A stretch of 64,000 nt of DNA from contig CP119311.1 in the NCBI GenBank assembly GCA_029202545.1, positions 1,364,001-1,428,000 on the forward strand, read 5' to 3'. Below are positions 26,213 through 34,464 of the stretch, in pieces (position 1 is the stretch's first letter; the number at the start of each line of letters is the position of its first letter). The DNA comes from Candidatus Pseudobacter hemicellulosilyticus. Its GTDB lineage: Bacteria; Bacteroidota; Bacteroidia; Chitinophagales; Chitinophagaceae. A program made the position numbers and the translations under genes. Below the pieces are notes generated by a model. That model did no database searches. It was not told where the DNA came from and saw only the letters and a list, made by a program, of their open reading frames with translations.

Positions 26213-26314
26213 GACCGTCTGCCTGAAAAAACAACTTATCTGTACATACGGACAGGGGAAAGATCTGGGGAGAACCTATCCGGGAAAACCCGTGGCCTTT
26301 CCTGTTACAGCCCT

Positions 26315-26322
26315 TATCTTCG
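26315..26322 (+). promoter_or_regulatory. Promoter box of the nucleoid-associated protein gene
   Basis: TATCTTCG, of the TAnnTTCG form, 21 bases before the start codon at 26344. The upstream -33 element is unclear. Confidence 0.4.
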
Positions 26323-26343
26323 CGGCCTCAAATAAAAAGGATA

Positions 26344-27390
26344 ATGACAGGCATAGACAGTGTACAGCTGGAAAAAGTGATCGTCCATAAAGTGGGCAAC
26401 CCTTCCAGGGGCGAAGAATTGAAATTGTCGGAAAACCCGCTGACCCTGAACGATGAGATCGTAAGGGGGCTGCTGACCAAATATTTTTTGGGTCCCTTCA
26501 ACGAAAATGAACTCTACCATTTTACGCACCTCTCCGACCTGGACATGAACGAGGTCTACAACTATGTCCGCAAAATATTTGAGGCCAGGGAAAACTTCCT
26601 GCCGCAATCCGCCCTGCTGGCGCAGTTCCTGTATACAAAGTCTACCCATGCCAAGGTGAAAGAAGGCGAGTTGTATGTAGCGCTGTTCGACAAAGTACCT
26701 TTTGAAGGTGAAGAGATCCAGGCGGTAGGCCTGTTCAAATCGGAGTCCAAAGAAACTTTCCTCAAAGTATTCCCACATGGCCAGAGCTATGAGGTGATCC
26801 ATGAAGAAGGCATCAATATCAATAAGCTGGACAAAGGCTGCCTGATCTTCCGCAGCAATACTGCCGAAGGCTTCAAGGTAGCTGTAGTAGACAATACCAA
26901 CAAACAGAATGATGCCGTGTACTGGCTGACCGATTTCCTGCAGGTGACGCCCTACTCCGACAGCTTTCACAACACAGACAAATACCTTAGCCTCTGCAAG
27001 CAGTTTATCACCAATGAATACCCGGAAAAATTCGATGTCAGCAAGAGCGACCAGATCGATATGCTGAACCGGTCCATGGATTATTTCAAGAGCAAAGAGC
27101 AGTTCAGCTTACAGGAGTTTGCAGAAGAGGTGATCCATCACCCTGATGTGCTGGATACGTTTATGGATTACAAGAAGAACTTTGAAACAGCCCGCAATTT
27201 TGAGATCGGGGATGAATTTGATATCCATCTCTCAGCGGTTAAAAAACAGCAGCGCGTGTTCAAAACAGTCCTGAAGCTGGACCGCAATTTCCATATCTAT
27301 ATCCATGGACGAAGGGACCTGATAGAGCGGGGGATAGATGAAACAACGGGAAAAAAATACTATAAGATATTTTATGACGAAGAAACCTAA
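26344..27390 (+). CDS. Nucleoid-associated protein (NdpA/NA37 family)
   Basis: A 348-residue soluble protein; the whole length matches the NA37/YejK group: N-terminal LEKVIVHKVGNPSRGEELKLSE, central LFKSESKETFLKVFPHG and EEGININKLDKGCLIF, and C-terminal GDEFDIHLSAVKKQQRVFKTVLKLDRNFHIYIHGR. Family members bind the nucleoid; the precise role is not settled, and in several bacteria they lie next to phage-defence or conjugation genes, which is not the case here. It ends before a bidirectional terminator. Confidence 0.88.
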   Translation: MTGIDSVQLEKVIVHKVGNPSRGEELKLSENPLTLNDEIVRGLLTKYFLGPFNENELYHFTHLSDLDMNEVYNYVRKIFEARENFLPQSALLAQFLYTKSTHAKVKEGELYVALFDKVPFEGEEIQAVGLFKSESKETFLKVFPHGQSYEVIHEEGININKLDKGCLIFRSNTAEGFKVAVVDNTNKQNDAVYWLTDFLQVTPYSDSFHNTDKYLSLCKQFITNEYPEKFDVSKSDQIDMLNRSMDYFKSKEQFSLQEFAEEVIHHPDVLDTFMDYKKNFETARNFEIGDEFDIHLSAVKKQQRVFKTVLKLDRNFHIYIHGRRDLIERGIDETTGKKYYKIFYDEET

Positions 27391-27411
27391 GCTGGAGCGG
27401 CTGTCAGACTA

Positions 27412-27447
27412 AAATGCCGCCTTCATCGAAAGATGAAGGCGGCATTT
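27412..27447 (+). terminator. Bidirectional terminator between convergent genes
   Basis: A perfect 16-bp stem AAATGCCGCCTTCATC (27412-27427), loop GAAA, then the exact complement (27432-27447). It serves the nucleoid-associated gene and the convergent EamA gene. Confidence 0.88.
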
Positions 27448-27487
27448 GTTTATAAGGAAATGTTTTTAAGAATAGCAGCGAATGCAG

Positions 27488-28486
27488 CTAAACAGTTGCT
27501 TTCTGCCCTGCGGGCACTACCACAGCAGCCTGGCTTTCCGCTACAGCAGCCGGAGCTTTTTCCTTCCGGTACTTAGCCAGGTTGATCAGCAGTACGCTGC
27601 CCAGGATGATAGCCAGCCCAACGATCTGCAGGGTGCTCATATGCTCACCGGCAAACAGCACGCCCAGTAATACCGCTACTACCGGATTGACATAGGCGTA
27701 GGTGCTGACCTGGGTAGCAGGTCTTACCTGGAGCAACCAGACATAGGCGCTATAGGCTACCAGTGAACCCATGATGATTAGGTATACAATAGAGAACCAG
27801 GCATTGGCGCTCACCGCACTCCAGTGAAAGCCTGTCCATTCATTCCTGGCAAAGCTGAGCGGCAGGAATACCAGGCCGGCTATCAGCATCTGCCAGGTGG
27901 TATTGACCGTGGCCGAACCGGTAGAACGATATTTTGAGTAGATGGAACCACCAGCCCAGCTCATACAACCGATGATAACAATGATCAGGCCGGTCAGCGT
28001 GCCGATAGTATCCGCGGAATCCATGGCTTTGATGGCCTGCTCGCTGAAGAGCAGGATAACCCCAACGAAGCCGATGCCCAGTCCTGTCAGGGTGGAGCGA
28101 CTGGTAAAATTCTCTTTCCATTTGGGTTTATCCAGCAGGACGAACCAAAGGGGCGCGGAAGAGATCATGACCGCTACCAGGGAGCTGGGAAGAGTCATCT
28201 CCGACCAGATCACAGCGCCATTGCCGATGAACAGCAGCAGCAGACCGGTGATGGCGGAGGTTTTGATCTGCGGCCAGTTCCAGAGGTTCTCCCTCCTGAT
28301 CAGGCACCAGAGCAGCATAACGCCGCCCGATGCCAGGAAGCGGAAGGCGCCCATCAGCATGGGTGGGATCTCCCGGACGGCCTCGCCAATGAAAAAATAG
28401 GTGGAACCCCAGACTATGTAGACCGTTGCAAAGGCAAGGATCACCATCAGGGGTGAAGCGGAACTTTTTGCTGCTGTAGACGACAT
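27488..28486 (-). CDS. EamA-family (DMT) transporter
   Basis: A 332-residue protein with ten hydrophobic segments in two EamA repeats (first at about residues 12-140, beginning ILAFATVYIVWGSTYFFIGEAVREIPP; second at about 165-300, with WLLQVRPATQVSTYAYVNPVVAVLLGVLF). The motif WGSTYFFIGE and PVVAVLLG match the DMT superfamily of inner-membrane exporters of amino acids or metabolites. It begins 4 bases after the stop of the Lrp/AsnC gene, so both are one operon and the substrate is probably an amino acid sensed by that regulator. The C-terminal tail (AAVAESQAAVVVPAGQ) is soluble and Ala-rich. Confidence 0.9.
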   Translation of the reverse strand: MSSTAAKSSASPLMVILAFATVYIVWGSTYFFIGEAVREIPPMLMGAFRFLASGGVMLLWCLIRRENLWNWPQIKTSAITGLLLLFIGNGAVIWSEMTLPSSLVAVMISSAPLWFVLLDKPKWKENFTSRSTLTGLGIGFVGVILLFSEQAIKAMDSADTIGTLTGLIIVIIGCMSWAGGSIYSKYRSTGSATVNTTWQMLIAGLVFLPLSFARNEWTGFHWSAVSANAWFSIVYLIIMGSLVAYSAYVWLLQVRPATQVSTYAYVNPVVAVLLGVLFAGEHMSTLQIVGLAIILGSVLLINLAKYRKEKAPAAVAESQAAVVVPAGQKATV

Positions 28487-28490
28487 GGCT

Positions 28491-28964
28491 TTACTGTTTT
28501 AGTGGGATGACCAATTGCTGCTGCTCTTTGGCAGTTTCCAGTACAATGGTGGTCTTGGTGGAATGTACGTTGGGGATCTTTTTGAGGGAGTTGCGCATGA
28601 GGTTCATAAGGGAAGCAGAATCGGTAGTGCGGACCTTGATCAGGTAGCAGTCTTCACCGGCAATATGGTGAACTTCCTGCACTTCCGGGATGGCAGCAAT
28701 AGCGCGGGCGGTATCGTTGTTACTGGCAAATCCTTCCGTGGTGCGGATAAAGATAAAAGCCAGCAGCTTCTGCTGCAGGGCAGCAGGATTGATCTGGGCG
28801 TTGTACTGGACAATCACCTGTTTCTGTTCCAGCTTCTTGACCCTTTCCAGGACGGCAGATGGCGCCATCTCCAGTTCACGGGCAAGGTCAGCATTGGAAA
28901 TCCGGGCATTGGACTGCATTTTGTCCAGAATTTTCAGATCAATATCGTCCAGGTTGATTTCCAT
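28491..28964 (-). CDS. Lrp/AsnC-family transcription regulator
   Basis: A 157-residue protein: N-terminal helix-turn-helix (LDKMQSNARISNADLARELEMAPSAVLERVKKLEQ, about residues 13-47) and C-terminal RAM domain (LAFIFIRTTEGFASNNDTARAIAAIPEVQEVHHIAGEDCYLIKVRT). The family senses amino acids as dimers to octamers. It is the first gene of the leftward operon with the EamA exporter and is likely to regulate it and itself. The shared region to 29135 carries the promoters of this gene and of the DUF3127 gene. Confidence 0.93.
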   Translation of the reverse strand: MEINLDDIDLKILDKMQSNARISNADLARELEMAPSAVLERVKKLEQKQVIVQYNAQINPAALQQKLLAFIFIRTTEGFASNNDTARAIAAIPEVQEVHHIAGEDCYLIKVRTTDSASLMNLMRNSLKKIPNVHSTKTTIVLETAKEQQQLVIPLKQ

Positions 28965-29033
28965 AACGGTGATTTGTCAGTAAATCTACTGTTTTTCTGA
29001 ATAATATTCGGTATTTGTAAATTATTCCGACAA

Positions 29034-29041
29034 TAATTTTG
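29034..29041 (+). promoter_or_regulatory. Promoter box upstream of the DUF3127 gene
   Basis: TAATTTTG (29034-29041) is a perfect TAnnTTTG box in plus orientation. The nearest upstream TTTG (29014-29017) is 16 bases away, shorter than usual. The box is 94 bases before the start codon. Confidence 0.4.
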
Positions 29042-29134
29042 TGTTAATGGCTTCTGGTCGAACAGGTAGGTGTTGACAATATTCCTGGGCAGAATTCCCG
29101 GAAGGGGCTAATTTTACCAAAATCTCACGCACTT

Positions 29135-29482
29135 ATGGATATCAGTGGAAAAATCCTTCAGTTATTACAAGTTCAGACAGGCCAGGGCAAGAATGGTACC
29201 TGGAAAAAACAGGATTTTATTTTAGAAACGGGGGATACCTATCCCAAGAAAGTTTGTATTGCCGTTTGGGGCGATAAGATAGACATGAACAGTTTCAGAC
29301 CCGGTGATTCCATCACCGTATCCTTCGATGTGGAAAGCCGCGAGTACAATGGCCGCTGGTACACAGACGTGAAGGCCTGGAAAATTGTAAAAGGCAGCGG
29401 CGGCAGTGATGCCGATATGCCTCCTCCCCCGGTTAATGCTCCGGCATTCAATGGTGGTGGTGATGATGACCTGCCCTTTTAA
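29135..29482 (+). CDS. DUF3127-family OB-fold-like protein with SSB-like acidic tail
   Basis: A 115-residue protein. Residues 1-90 match DUF3127 (MDISGKILQLLQVQTGQGKNGTWKKQDFILETG; VCIAVWGDKID; DSITVSFDVESREYNGRWYTDVKAWKI), an OB-fold family of Bacteroidota resembling single-strand DNA-binding proteins. The Gly/Pro-rich linker ends in GGGDDDLPF, which is very close to the acidic tip (DDDIPF) by which SSB recruits replication and repair proteins. I infer binding to single-stranded DNA and to SSB partners, but the family function is not established. It is a single-gene unit ended by the hairpin at 29543-29585. Confidence 0.88.
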   Translation: MDISGKILQLLQVQTGQGKNGTWKKQDFILETGDTYPKKVCIAVWGDKIDMNSFRPGDSITVSFDVESREYNGRWYTDVKAWKIVKGSGGSDADMPPPPVNAPAFNGGGDDDLPF

Positions 29483-29542
29483 TAAGGTTATCTGGTTTCC
29501 GCAATTGACACCGGTATACTACCATTAATATAATTGTATTTC

Positions 29543-29585
29543 AAAAAAAGGATCAATTCCATTAGTTTGGAATTGATCTTTTTTT
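29543..29585 (+). terminator. Terminator whose T-tract runs into the next start codon
   Basis: GATCAATTCCA (29551-29561), loop TTAGTT, TGGAATTGATC (29568-29578), then seven T (29579-29585). It is flanked on the left by seven A, so it works both ways. The ATG of the next gene is the very next base (29586). Confidence 0.85.
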
Positions 29586-31793
29586 ATGAGAAAATCTACA
29601 CTGTTGGTAACCGTGATTGCCCTGGGCGTTTCCGCTGCTGCCCAGCCCCCGGCAAAGGACAGCATTCCGGAAGACAGCCTCCGGAAAGCACCGGTGCTGC
29701 TGAAGACCGTTACCGTGGCCGGCAGGAAATCACTGGTAAAACAGGTAACCGGCAAAACCATCATCAATGTGGAAGCCAGCATTACCAGCGCCGGGGCTAC
29801 CCTGATGGAAGTCCTGGAAAGATCACCGGGAGTAACCGTTGATAAAAATGGCAGCCTCAGTTTGAAAGGGCGCAGCAATGTACTGGTGATGATAGATGGA
29901 AAACCAACCTATGTAGGTGGCGCCGAGCTGGCCGCCCTGCTGAACGGTATGAGCGCAGCCCAGGTGGAACAGATTGAACTGATCAGCAATCCCCCCGCCG
30001 GATTTGACGCCGCCGGCAATGCGGGGATCATCAATATCCGCACAAAGAAACCCAAACAGGCCGGCTTTAACGGATCCATCAATGCCAGTTATACCCAGGG
30101 CCGCTATGCAAGGACCAATAACAGCCTGTTATTTCAATACAGGAACGGCAGGATCAACAGTTTCCTGAACTATAGTTTTAATGACAGCCGCAATTTTACA
30201 GACCTCTATGCCTACCGGCAGTATTTTGCGGCCGATGGCCGCTCGGTGATAGCGCGGCTGGACCAGCCCTCCCGGTTCAATACGGATTTTGGCTACCACA
30301 ATCTCCGGGCAGGGATGGACTATACCCTCAGTAAAAAGACCAACCTGGGGATCACCCTTGCAGGCAACCAGCAACATTATAATGGGGATGGCTATTCCGC
30401 CGCCACCTGGCTGAATGAAAGTGGTATCAAGGACTCCGTGATCTTCAGCACCAGCACCAGTCCGAGCAACCGGCGCAATGGCGCCATCAACCTGAACCTG
30501 CGGCAGGTATTCAACAGCCGGGAGGAGCTTACGGCCGACCTGGACTGGCTGGGTTACCGGATCCGGAACGACCAGCAATTCAATAACCAGCGGGAAGGCG
30601 CCGGTGGTTACAGTGAAGCTATCCGCGGCGAAGCACCTTCTACCATTACCATTCTCTCCGCCAAAGCGGACTATGCCCGGCAACTGGCCGGCTCCGGAAA
30701 ATGGGAGGCCGGCTGGAAATCCTCCAGGGTGAACACGGATAATGATGCCGCCTATTTTATCAGGACCACGGGCAACTGGCAGCCAGACCTCGGCAGGACC
30801 AACCATTTCCTGTACAAAGAGTATATCCATGCCGTTTACAGCAACCTGTCAAAGCAATGGGAAAAATTCAGCCTGCAGGGGGGACTGCGGTATGAATATA
30901 CCAACTATGATGCGCGTCAGCTGGGCAATGCCAGTCGCAAAGACTCCTCTTTCTCCCGGCATTACCAGGGCCTGTTCCCCAGTGTAACACTGGAATACAA
31001 GGCAGACAGCCTGCACCGCTTTTCGCTGAGCGGCGGCCGCCGGATAGACAGGCCCCCATTCCAGAAGCTCAACCCCTTTGTCTTTGTGATCAACAAATAC
31101 ACCAACCAGGGGGGCAATCCTTATTTTCTTCCGCAGTATACCTGGAACATAGAAACAGGGTACCAGTACAAAGAATGGCTGAGCGCACAGTTGCGTTACA
31201 GCAATACCAGCCAGTCTTTTTCCCAGATCTTTCTCACGGACAGCAACGGGATCATCACCTATACGGAAGGCAATGTGGGCCGCCGGCAGAACTATGGGCT
31301 GTCGGTCAGTGTCAATGCAGATCCGCTGCCCTGGTGGAATTGCTCTTTGCAGCTGGACCTGCTGCATAAAAAAGTGGCCGGCTATTTATGGAAGGCCTTT
31401 GATGCTTCCATTAACCAGGGCACTATGAATATCAATAACCAGTTCCGCTTCAAAAAGGGCTGGGCGGCCGAACTCACCGGTTATTATATTACCCGCAGCC
31501 AGGAAGACCTGCAGGAAGTAGTGGAGCCTACCGGCCAGGTGGGACTGGGGATCTCCAAACAGGTACTGAACAATAAAGGCAGCATCCGGCTCAGCGCCCG
31601 GGATATTTTTTATACCCAGGCCATGGCGGGCCTCTCGCTTTTCCAGTACTCCGATGAATATTTTAAGATCAAAAGAGATACCCGTAACCTGACAATCTCC
31701 TTCAGCTGGCGCTTTGGCAAGGCTGTCAAAAGCGCGGCCCGCAAGACCGGTGGCGCACAACCGGAAATAGAACGGGTTGGTGGCGACCGCTGA
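29586..31793 (+). CDS. Outer-membrane beta-barrel/TonB-dependent receptor-like protein
   Basis: A 735-residue protein with signal peptide MRKSTLLVTVIALGVSAAAQ. It lacks the carboxypeptidase-regulatory-like domain of the 1985 and 6245 proteins. A short plug follows (VTVAGRKSLVKQVTGKTIINVEASI; MEVLERSPGVTVDKNGSLSLKGRSNVLVMIDGKPTYVGG; AAQVEQIELISNPPAGFDAAGNAGIINIRTKK), then the barrel (KLNPFVFVINKYTNQGGNPYFLPQYTWNIETGYQYKEW). It belongs to the same broad barrel family as the 1985 and 6245 proteins. The ligand is unknown. Its start codon directly follows a terminator hairpin, so its leader must be very short or include the hairpin. Confidence 0.87.
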   Translation: MRKSTLLVTVIALGVSAAAQPPAKDSIPEDSLRKAPVLLKTVTVAGRKSLVKQVTGKTIINVEASITSAGATLMEVLERSPGVTVDKNGSLSLKGRSNVLVMIDGKPTYVGGAELAALLNGMSAAQVEQIELISNPPAGFDAAGNAGIINIRTKKPKQAGFNGSINASYTQGRYARTNNSLLFQYRNGRINSFLNYSFNDSRNFTDLYAYRQYFAADGRSVIARLDQPSRFNTDFGYHNLRAGMDYTLSKKTNLGITLAGNQQHYNGDGYSAATWLNESGIKDSVIFSTSTSPSNRRNGAINLNLRQVFNSREELTADLDWLGYRIRNDQQFNNQREGAGGYSEAIRGEAPSTITILSAKADYARQLAGSGKWEAGWKSSRVNTDNDAAYFIRTTGNWQPDLGRTNHFLYKEYIHAVYSNLSKQWEKFSLQGGLRYEYTNYDARQLGNASRKDSSFSRHYQGLFPSVTLEYKADSLHRFSLSGGRRIDRPPFQKLNPFVFVINKYTNQGGNPYFLPQYTWNIETGYQYKEWLSAQLRYSNTSQSFSQIFLTDSNGIITYTEGNVGRRQNYGLSVSVNADPLPWWNCSLQLDLLHKKVAGYLWKAFDASINQGTMNINNQFRFKKGWAAELTGYYITRSQEDLQEVVEPTGQVGLGISKQVLNNKGSIRLSARDIFYTQAMAGLSLFQYSDEYFKIKRDTRNLTISFSWRFGKAVKSAARKTGGAQPEIERVGGDR

Positions 31794-31801
31794 TTTTTTC
31801 C

Positions 31802-31809
31802 TACTTTCG
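31802..31809 (+). promoter_or_regulatory. Promoter box of the CDGSH gene
   Basis: TACTTTCG (31802-31809), of the TAnnTTCG form, 20 bases before ATG 31830 and just after the stop of the previous gene. Confidence 0.4.
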
Positions 31810-31829
31810 CTGCAAACAATTACATACTG

Positions 31830-32054
31830 ATGGCTTCTGCAAAGATCACCGTGAACAATAACGGGTCGCTTAAAATTGAGGGAGATTTCGAGATCGTGGA
31901 CAAAACAGGCGCTGTATACGGGCTGGGCGGAAGACCGGTAGTATCCATCTGCCGTTGCGGCCTCTCGGCCAATAAACCCTTCTGCGATGGCTCCCACAAA
32001 GGCCATTTTGAGCATGAAGCGGTGGCTTTTGATCTGCCTCCCAAAACCACATAG
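31830..32054 (+). CDS. CDGSH iron-sulfur domain protein
   Basis: A 74-residue protein with one CDGSH motif: C41, C43, C52 and H56 (in CRCGLSANKPFCDGSH) supply the three Cys and one His that bind a 2Fe-2S cluster. The N-terminal part (EIVDKTGAVYGLGGRPVVSI) is the usual beta strand lead-in. The family transfers clusters or electrons; the physiological partner in bacteria is often unknown. It precedes an ABC exporter gene by 60 bases and may be cotranscribed. Confidence 0.93.
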   Translation: MASAKITVNNNGSLKIEGDFEIVDKTGAVYGLGGRPVVSICRCGLSANKPFCDGSHKGHFEHEAVAFDLPPKTT

Positions 32055-32114
32055 CGCTTCCCTTACCGGGATCATCAGTTGCCTGGCAGGTATGGCTTTT
32101 GAATAAAGGCGTAT

Positions 32115-33887
32115 ATGCAGATCCTTTGGAAATATCTCCGGCCGCAACGATGGCTGATTGTACTGGCATTGCTGCTGGCAGGACTGGCGCAGGTACTGGC
32201 ATTGATTGACCCGGTGATCTTTGGTAAGATCATTGACGACTATGTTGGACAGGTAAACCTCAAACCCAGGAATGAACTGGTGCGGGGTGTACTCTGGTGG
32301 CTTGGCGTGGCTATTGCCGTGGCCACCCTGGCCCGTATTGCCCGCGCCTTCCAGGAATATTTTACCAGGCTGGCCGTCCAGCGCTTCGGCATGCAGATCT
32401 TTAATGACGGGCTGCGACAGACACTCCGCCTCACTTTCAGTGAATTTGAAGAGCAGCGCAGCGGCGAGACCATGGCCGTGCTGCAAAAAGTGCGTACCGA
32501 TACAGAACGCTTCATCAATGCCTTTATCAATATCCTCTTCTCCACGCTGGTAGGTATGGGCTTCCTGATCTGGTACGCCATTACCAGGCACTGGGCGCTG
32601 ATACCCGTATTCCTGGTGGGGATACTGGTATTGGGCGGCCTGACCGGCCTGCTGAGCCGTAAGATCAAGACCCTGCAACGTTCCATCAACAAAGAGACCA
32701 ACCGCATGGCCGGTATCATCACCGAATCCCTGCGCAATATAGAACTGGTGCGTAGCCTGGGCCTCACCTTCCCCGAGATCCGGCGCCTCCGGGAATTCAC
32801 CCTGCGCATCTTCCAGCTGGAAATGCAGAAGACCCGCCAGGTGCGCACACTGAGTTTCCTGCAGGGCACTGCGCTGAATATTCTCCGGCAATCTATCCTG
32901 TTCATCCTGCTCTGGCTCATCTTTGGCCATGTGCTCAGTACCGGCGAGCTGATCAGTATGCAGTTCATTTCCACCACCATCTTTGGCCCCTTGCAGGATA
33001 TCGGCAATATCATCCTCTCCTACCGGGAAGCCGAAGCCTCCCTGCAAAGCTTTGACACGCTGATGAGCAAACCCATTGAGCAGCGGCCACCTGAACCTAT
33101 TGAGCTCAATGAGCTGAACGAGATCCGTTTCCAGGATGTGGTGTTTCGTCACAAGACCGCCGGGCAGAATGCCATGGATGGAATTTCCTTCCGTGCAAAG
33201 ACCGGTGATACCATTGCCTTTGTTGGTCCGTCAGGCTCCGGCAAATCCACGCTGGTCAAACTGCTGGTAGGCTTGTACAAGCCCATTGACGGCGAGATCT
33301 ATTTCAATGATATTGCCGCTTCCCTGATCCGGTACAATGAGCTGCGCCGGCAGATCGGGTTTGTGACGCAGGATACGCAGCTTTTTGCCGGCACCATCCG
33401 GGAGAACCTGCTCTTTGTTCAGCCCAACGCCACAGATGCGGATATGGTGGAAGCCATGGAAAAAGCCTCGGCCGGCAACCTGCTCCGGCGCAGTGAAAAA
33501 GGACTGAATACCTTACTGGGTGAAGGCGGTCTGAAACTCTCCGGCGGTGAAAAGCAGCGCCTGTCCATTGCCCGCGCCCTGCTGCGGCATCCCCGCCTCC
33601 TGATCTTTGATGAAGCCACATCTGCACTGGACTCGCTGACAGAAGAAGCCATCACCGAAACCATTCGCAGCATATCCGCCCAACGGCAACAGATCACCAT
33701 CCTGATAGCGCATCGCCTCAGCACCATCATGCATGCGGATACCATCTATGTGCTGGAAAAAGGCCGGATCACAGAACTGGGTACCCATGAGGCGCTGCTG
33801 GAGCAGAAAGGATTGTATTATGCCATGTGGCGGCAGCAGATCGGGGAAAGAAGGGCCTGGCAGGACCGGGATCAGTCAGCGGAATAA
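32115..33887 (+). CDS. ABC exporter, fused permease and ATPase
   Basis: A 590-residue half-transporter. Six membrane helices (about residues 12-310; first IVLALLLAGLAQVLALIDPVIFGKIIDDYV) precede the ATPase with Walker A GPSGSGKST at 371-379, signature LSGGEKQR, Walker B LLIFDEATSALD and the H-loop AHRLST. Exporters of this MsbA/LmrA-like type work as dimers and pump lipids, drugs or peptides. No substrate-binding or specific neighbour indicates which. Confidence 0.93.
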   Translation: MQILWKYLRPQRWLIVLALLLAGLAQVLALIDPVIFGKIIDDYVGQVNLKPRNELVRGVLWWLGVAIAVATLARIARAFQEYFTRLAVQRFGMQIFNDGLRQTLRLTFSEFEEQRSGETMAVLQKVRTDTERFINAFINILFSTLVGMGFLIWYAITRHWALIPVFLVGILVLGGLTGLLSRKIKTLQRSINKETNRMAGIITESLRNIELVRSLGLTFPEIRRLREFTLRIFQLEMQKTRQVRTLSFLQGTALNILRQSILFILLWLIFGHVLSTGELISMQFISTTIFGPLQDIGNIILSYREAEASLQSFDTLMSKPIEQRPPEPIELNELNEIRFQDVVFRHKTAGQNAMDGISFRAKTGDTIAFVGPSGSGKSTLVKLLVGLYKPIDGEIYFNDIAASLIRYNELRRQIGFVTQDTQLFAGTIRENLLFVQPNATDADMVEAMEKASAGNLLRRSEKGLNTLLGEGGLKLSGGEKQRLSIARALLRHPRLLIFDEATSALDSLTEEAITETIRSISAQRQQITILIAHRLSTIMHADTIYVLEKGRITELGTHEALLEQKGLYYAMWRQQIGERRAWQDRDQSAE

Positions 33888-33904
33888 GGCGGTCAGTTTT
33901 ATTT

Positions 33905-33930
33905 TTTGGGACGAACCAGGAGGCGGATTG
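33905..33930 (+). repeat. Dispersed intergenic repeat, copy at the RidA gene
   Basis: Core GGGACGAACC at 33908-33917 after TTTTTT, followed by AGGAGGCGG. It lies in the 91-base gap between the ABC exporter and RidA, the smallest host gap. Confidence 0.7.
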
Positions 33931-33978
33931 AATAAGCAAGAGATTATTGGTAGATTTAAAGACAGCAAACAGCCAGAT

Positions 33979-34443
33979 ATGCAAACGCCTTCCGAAAATT
34001 TTGAACAGCTGGGTCTTACATTGCCGCCGGCCCCTAAGCCGTTGGGCGTGTACAAGCCCTGTCTCATAGATGGCAAATACCTCTACCTTTCCGGCCATGG
34101 TACCGTCCAGGCCGATGGCTCCCTGATCATTGGCCGCATTGGACAGGACATGGATATGGACGCCGGGAAATTAGCGGCGCGACAGGTAGGACTGGCCATG
34201 CTGGCCACCATCCTGGCTAACCTGGGCAGCCTGGATAAAGTGAAGCGGGTCATCAAAGTGCTGGGTATGGTCAACTGTACGCCGGATTTTGAGCGGCATC
34301 CTTATGTCATCAATGGCTTCAGTGAACTCTTCGCTGCTGTCTGGGGTGAGGAGAATGGCATCGGGGTGCGTAGCGCCGTAGGCTTTGGTTCGCTCCCGGA
34401 TAATATTCCCGTTGAAATAGAAGCCCTGTTTGAATTAGTCTGA
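33979..34443 (+). CDS. RidA/YjgF-family protein
   Basis: A 154-residue protein, longer than the usual 125-130. The start is taken at ATG 33979, because upstream codons derive from the repeat region and the ABC exporter frame. The segment LPPAPKPLGVYKPCLIDGKYLYLSGHGTV and the C-terminal half (GMVNCTPDFERHPYVINGFSELFAAVWGEENGIGVRSAVGFGSLPDNIPVEIEALFEL) match the YjgF-like subgroup. Classical RidA hydrolyses reactive enamines or imines and carries a conserved Arg in the RxxxxV.LP segment; here the equivalent is VRSAVGFGSLP. It is followed by the M19 dipeptidase gene after 21 bases, so the two form an operon. Confidence 0.85.
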   Translation: MQTPSENFEQLGLTLPPAPKPLGVYKPCLIDGKYLYLSGHGTVQADGSLIIGRIGQDMDMDAGKLAARQVGLAMLATILANLGSLDKVKRVIKVLGMVNCTPDFERHPYVINGFSELFAAVWGEENGIGVRSAVGFGSLPDNIPVEIEALFELV

Positions 34444-34464
34444 TCATCCTCTACATTATTCCAC

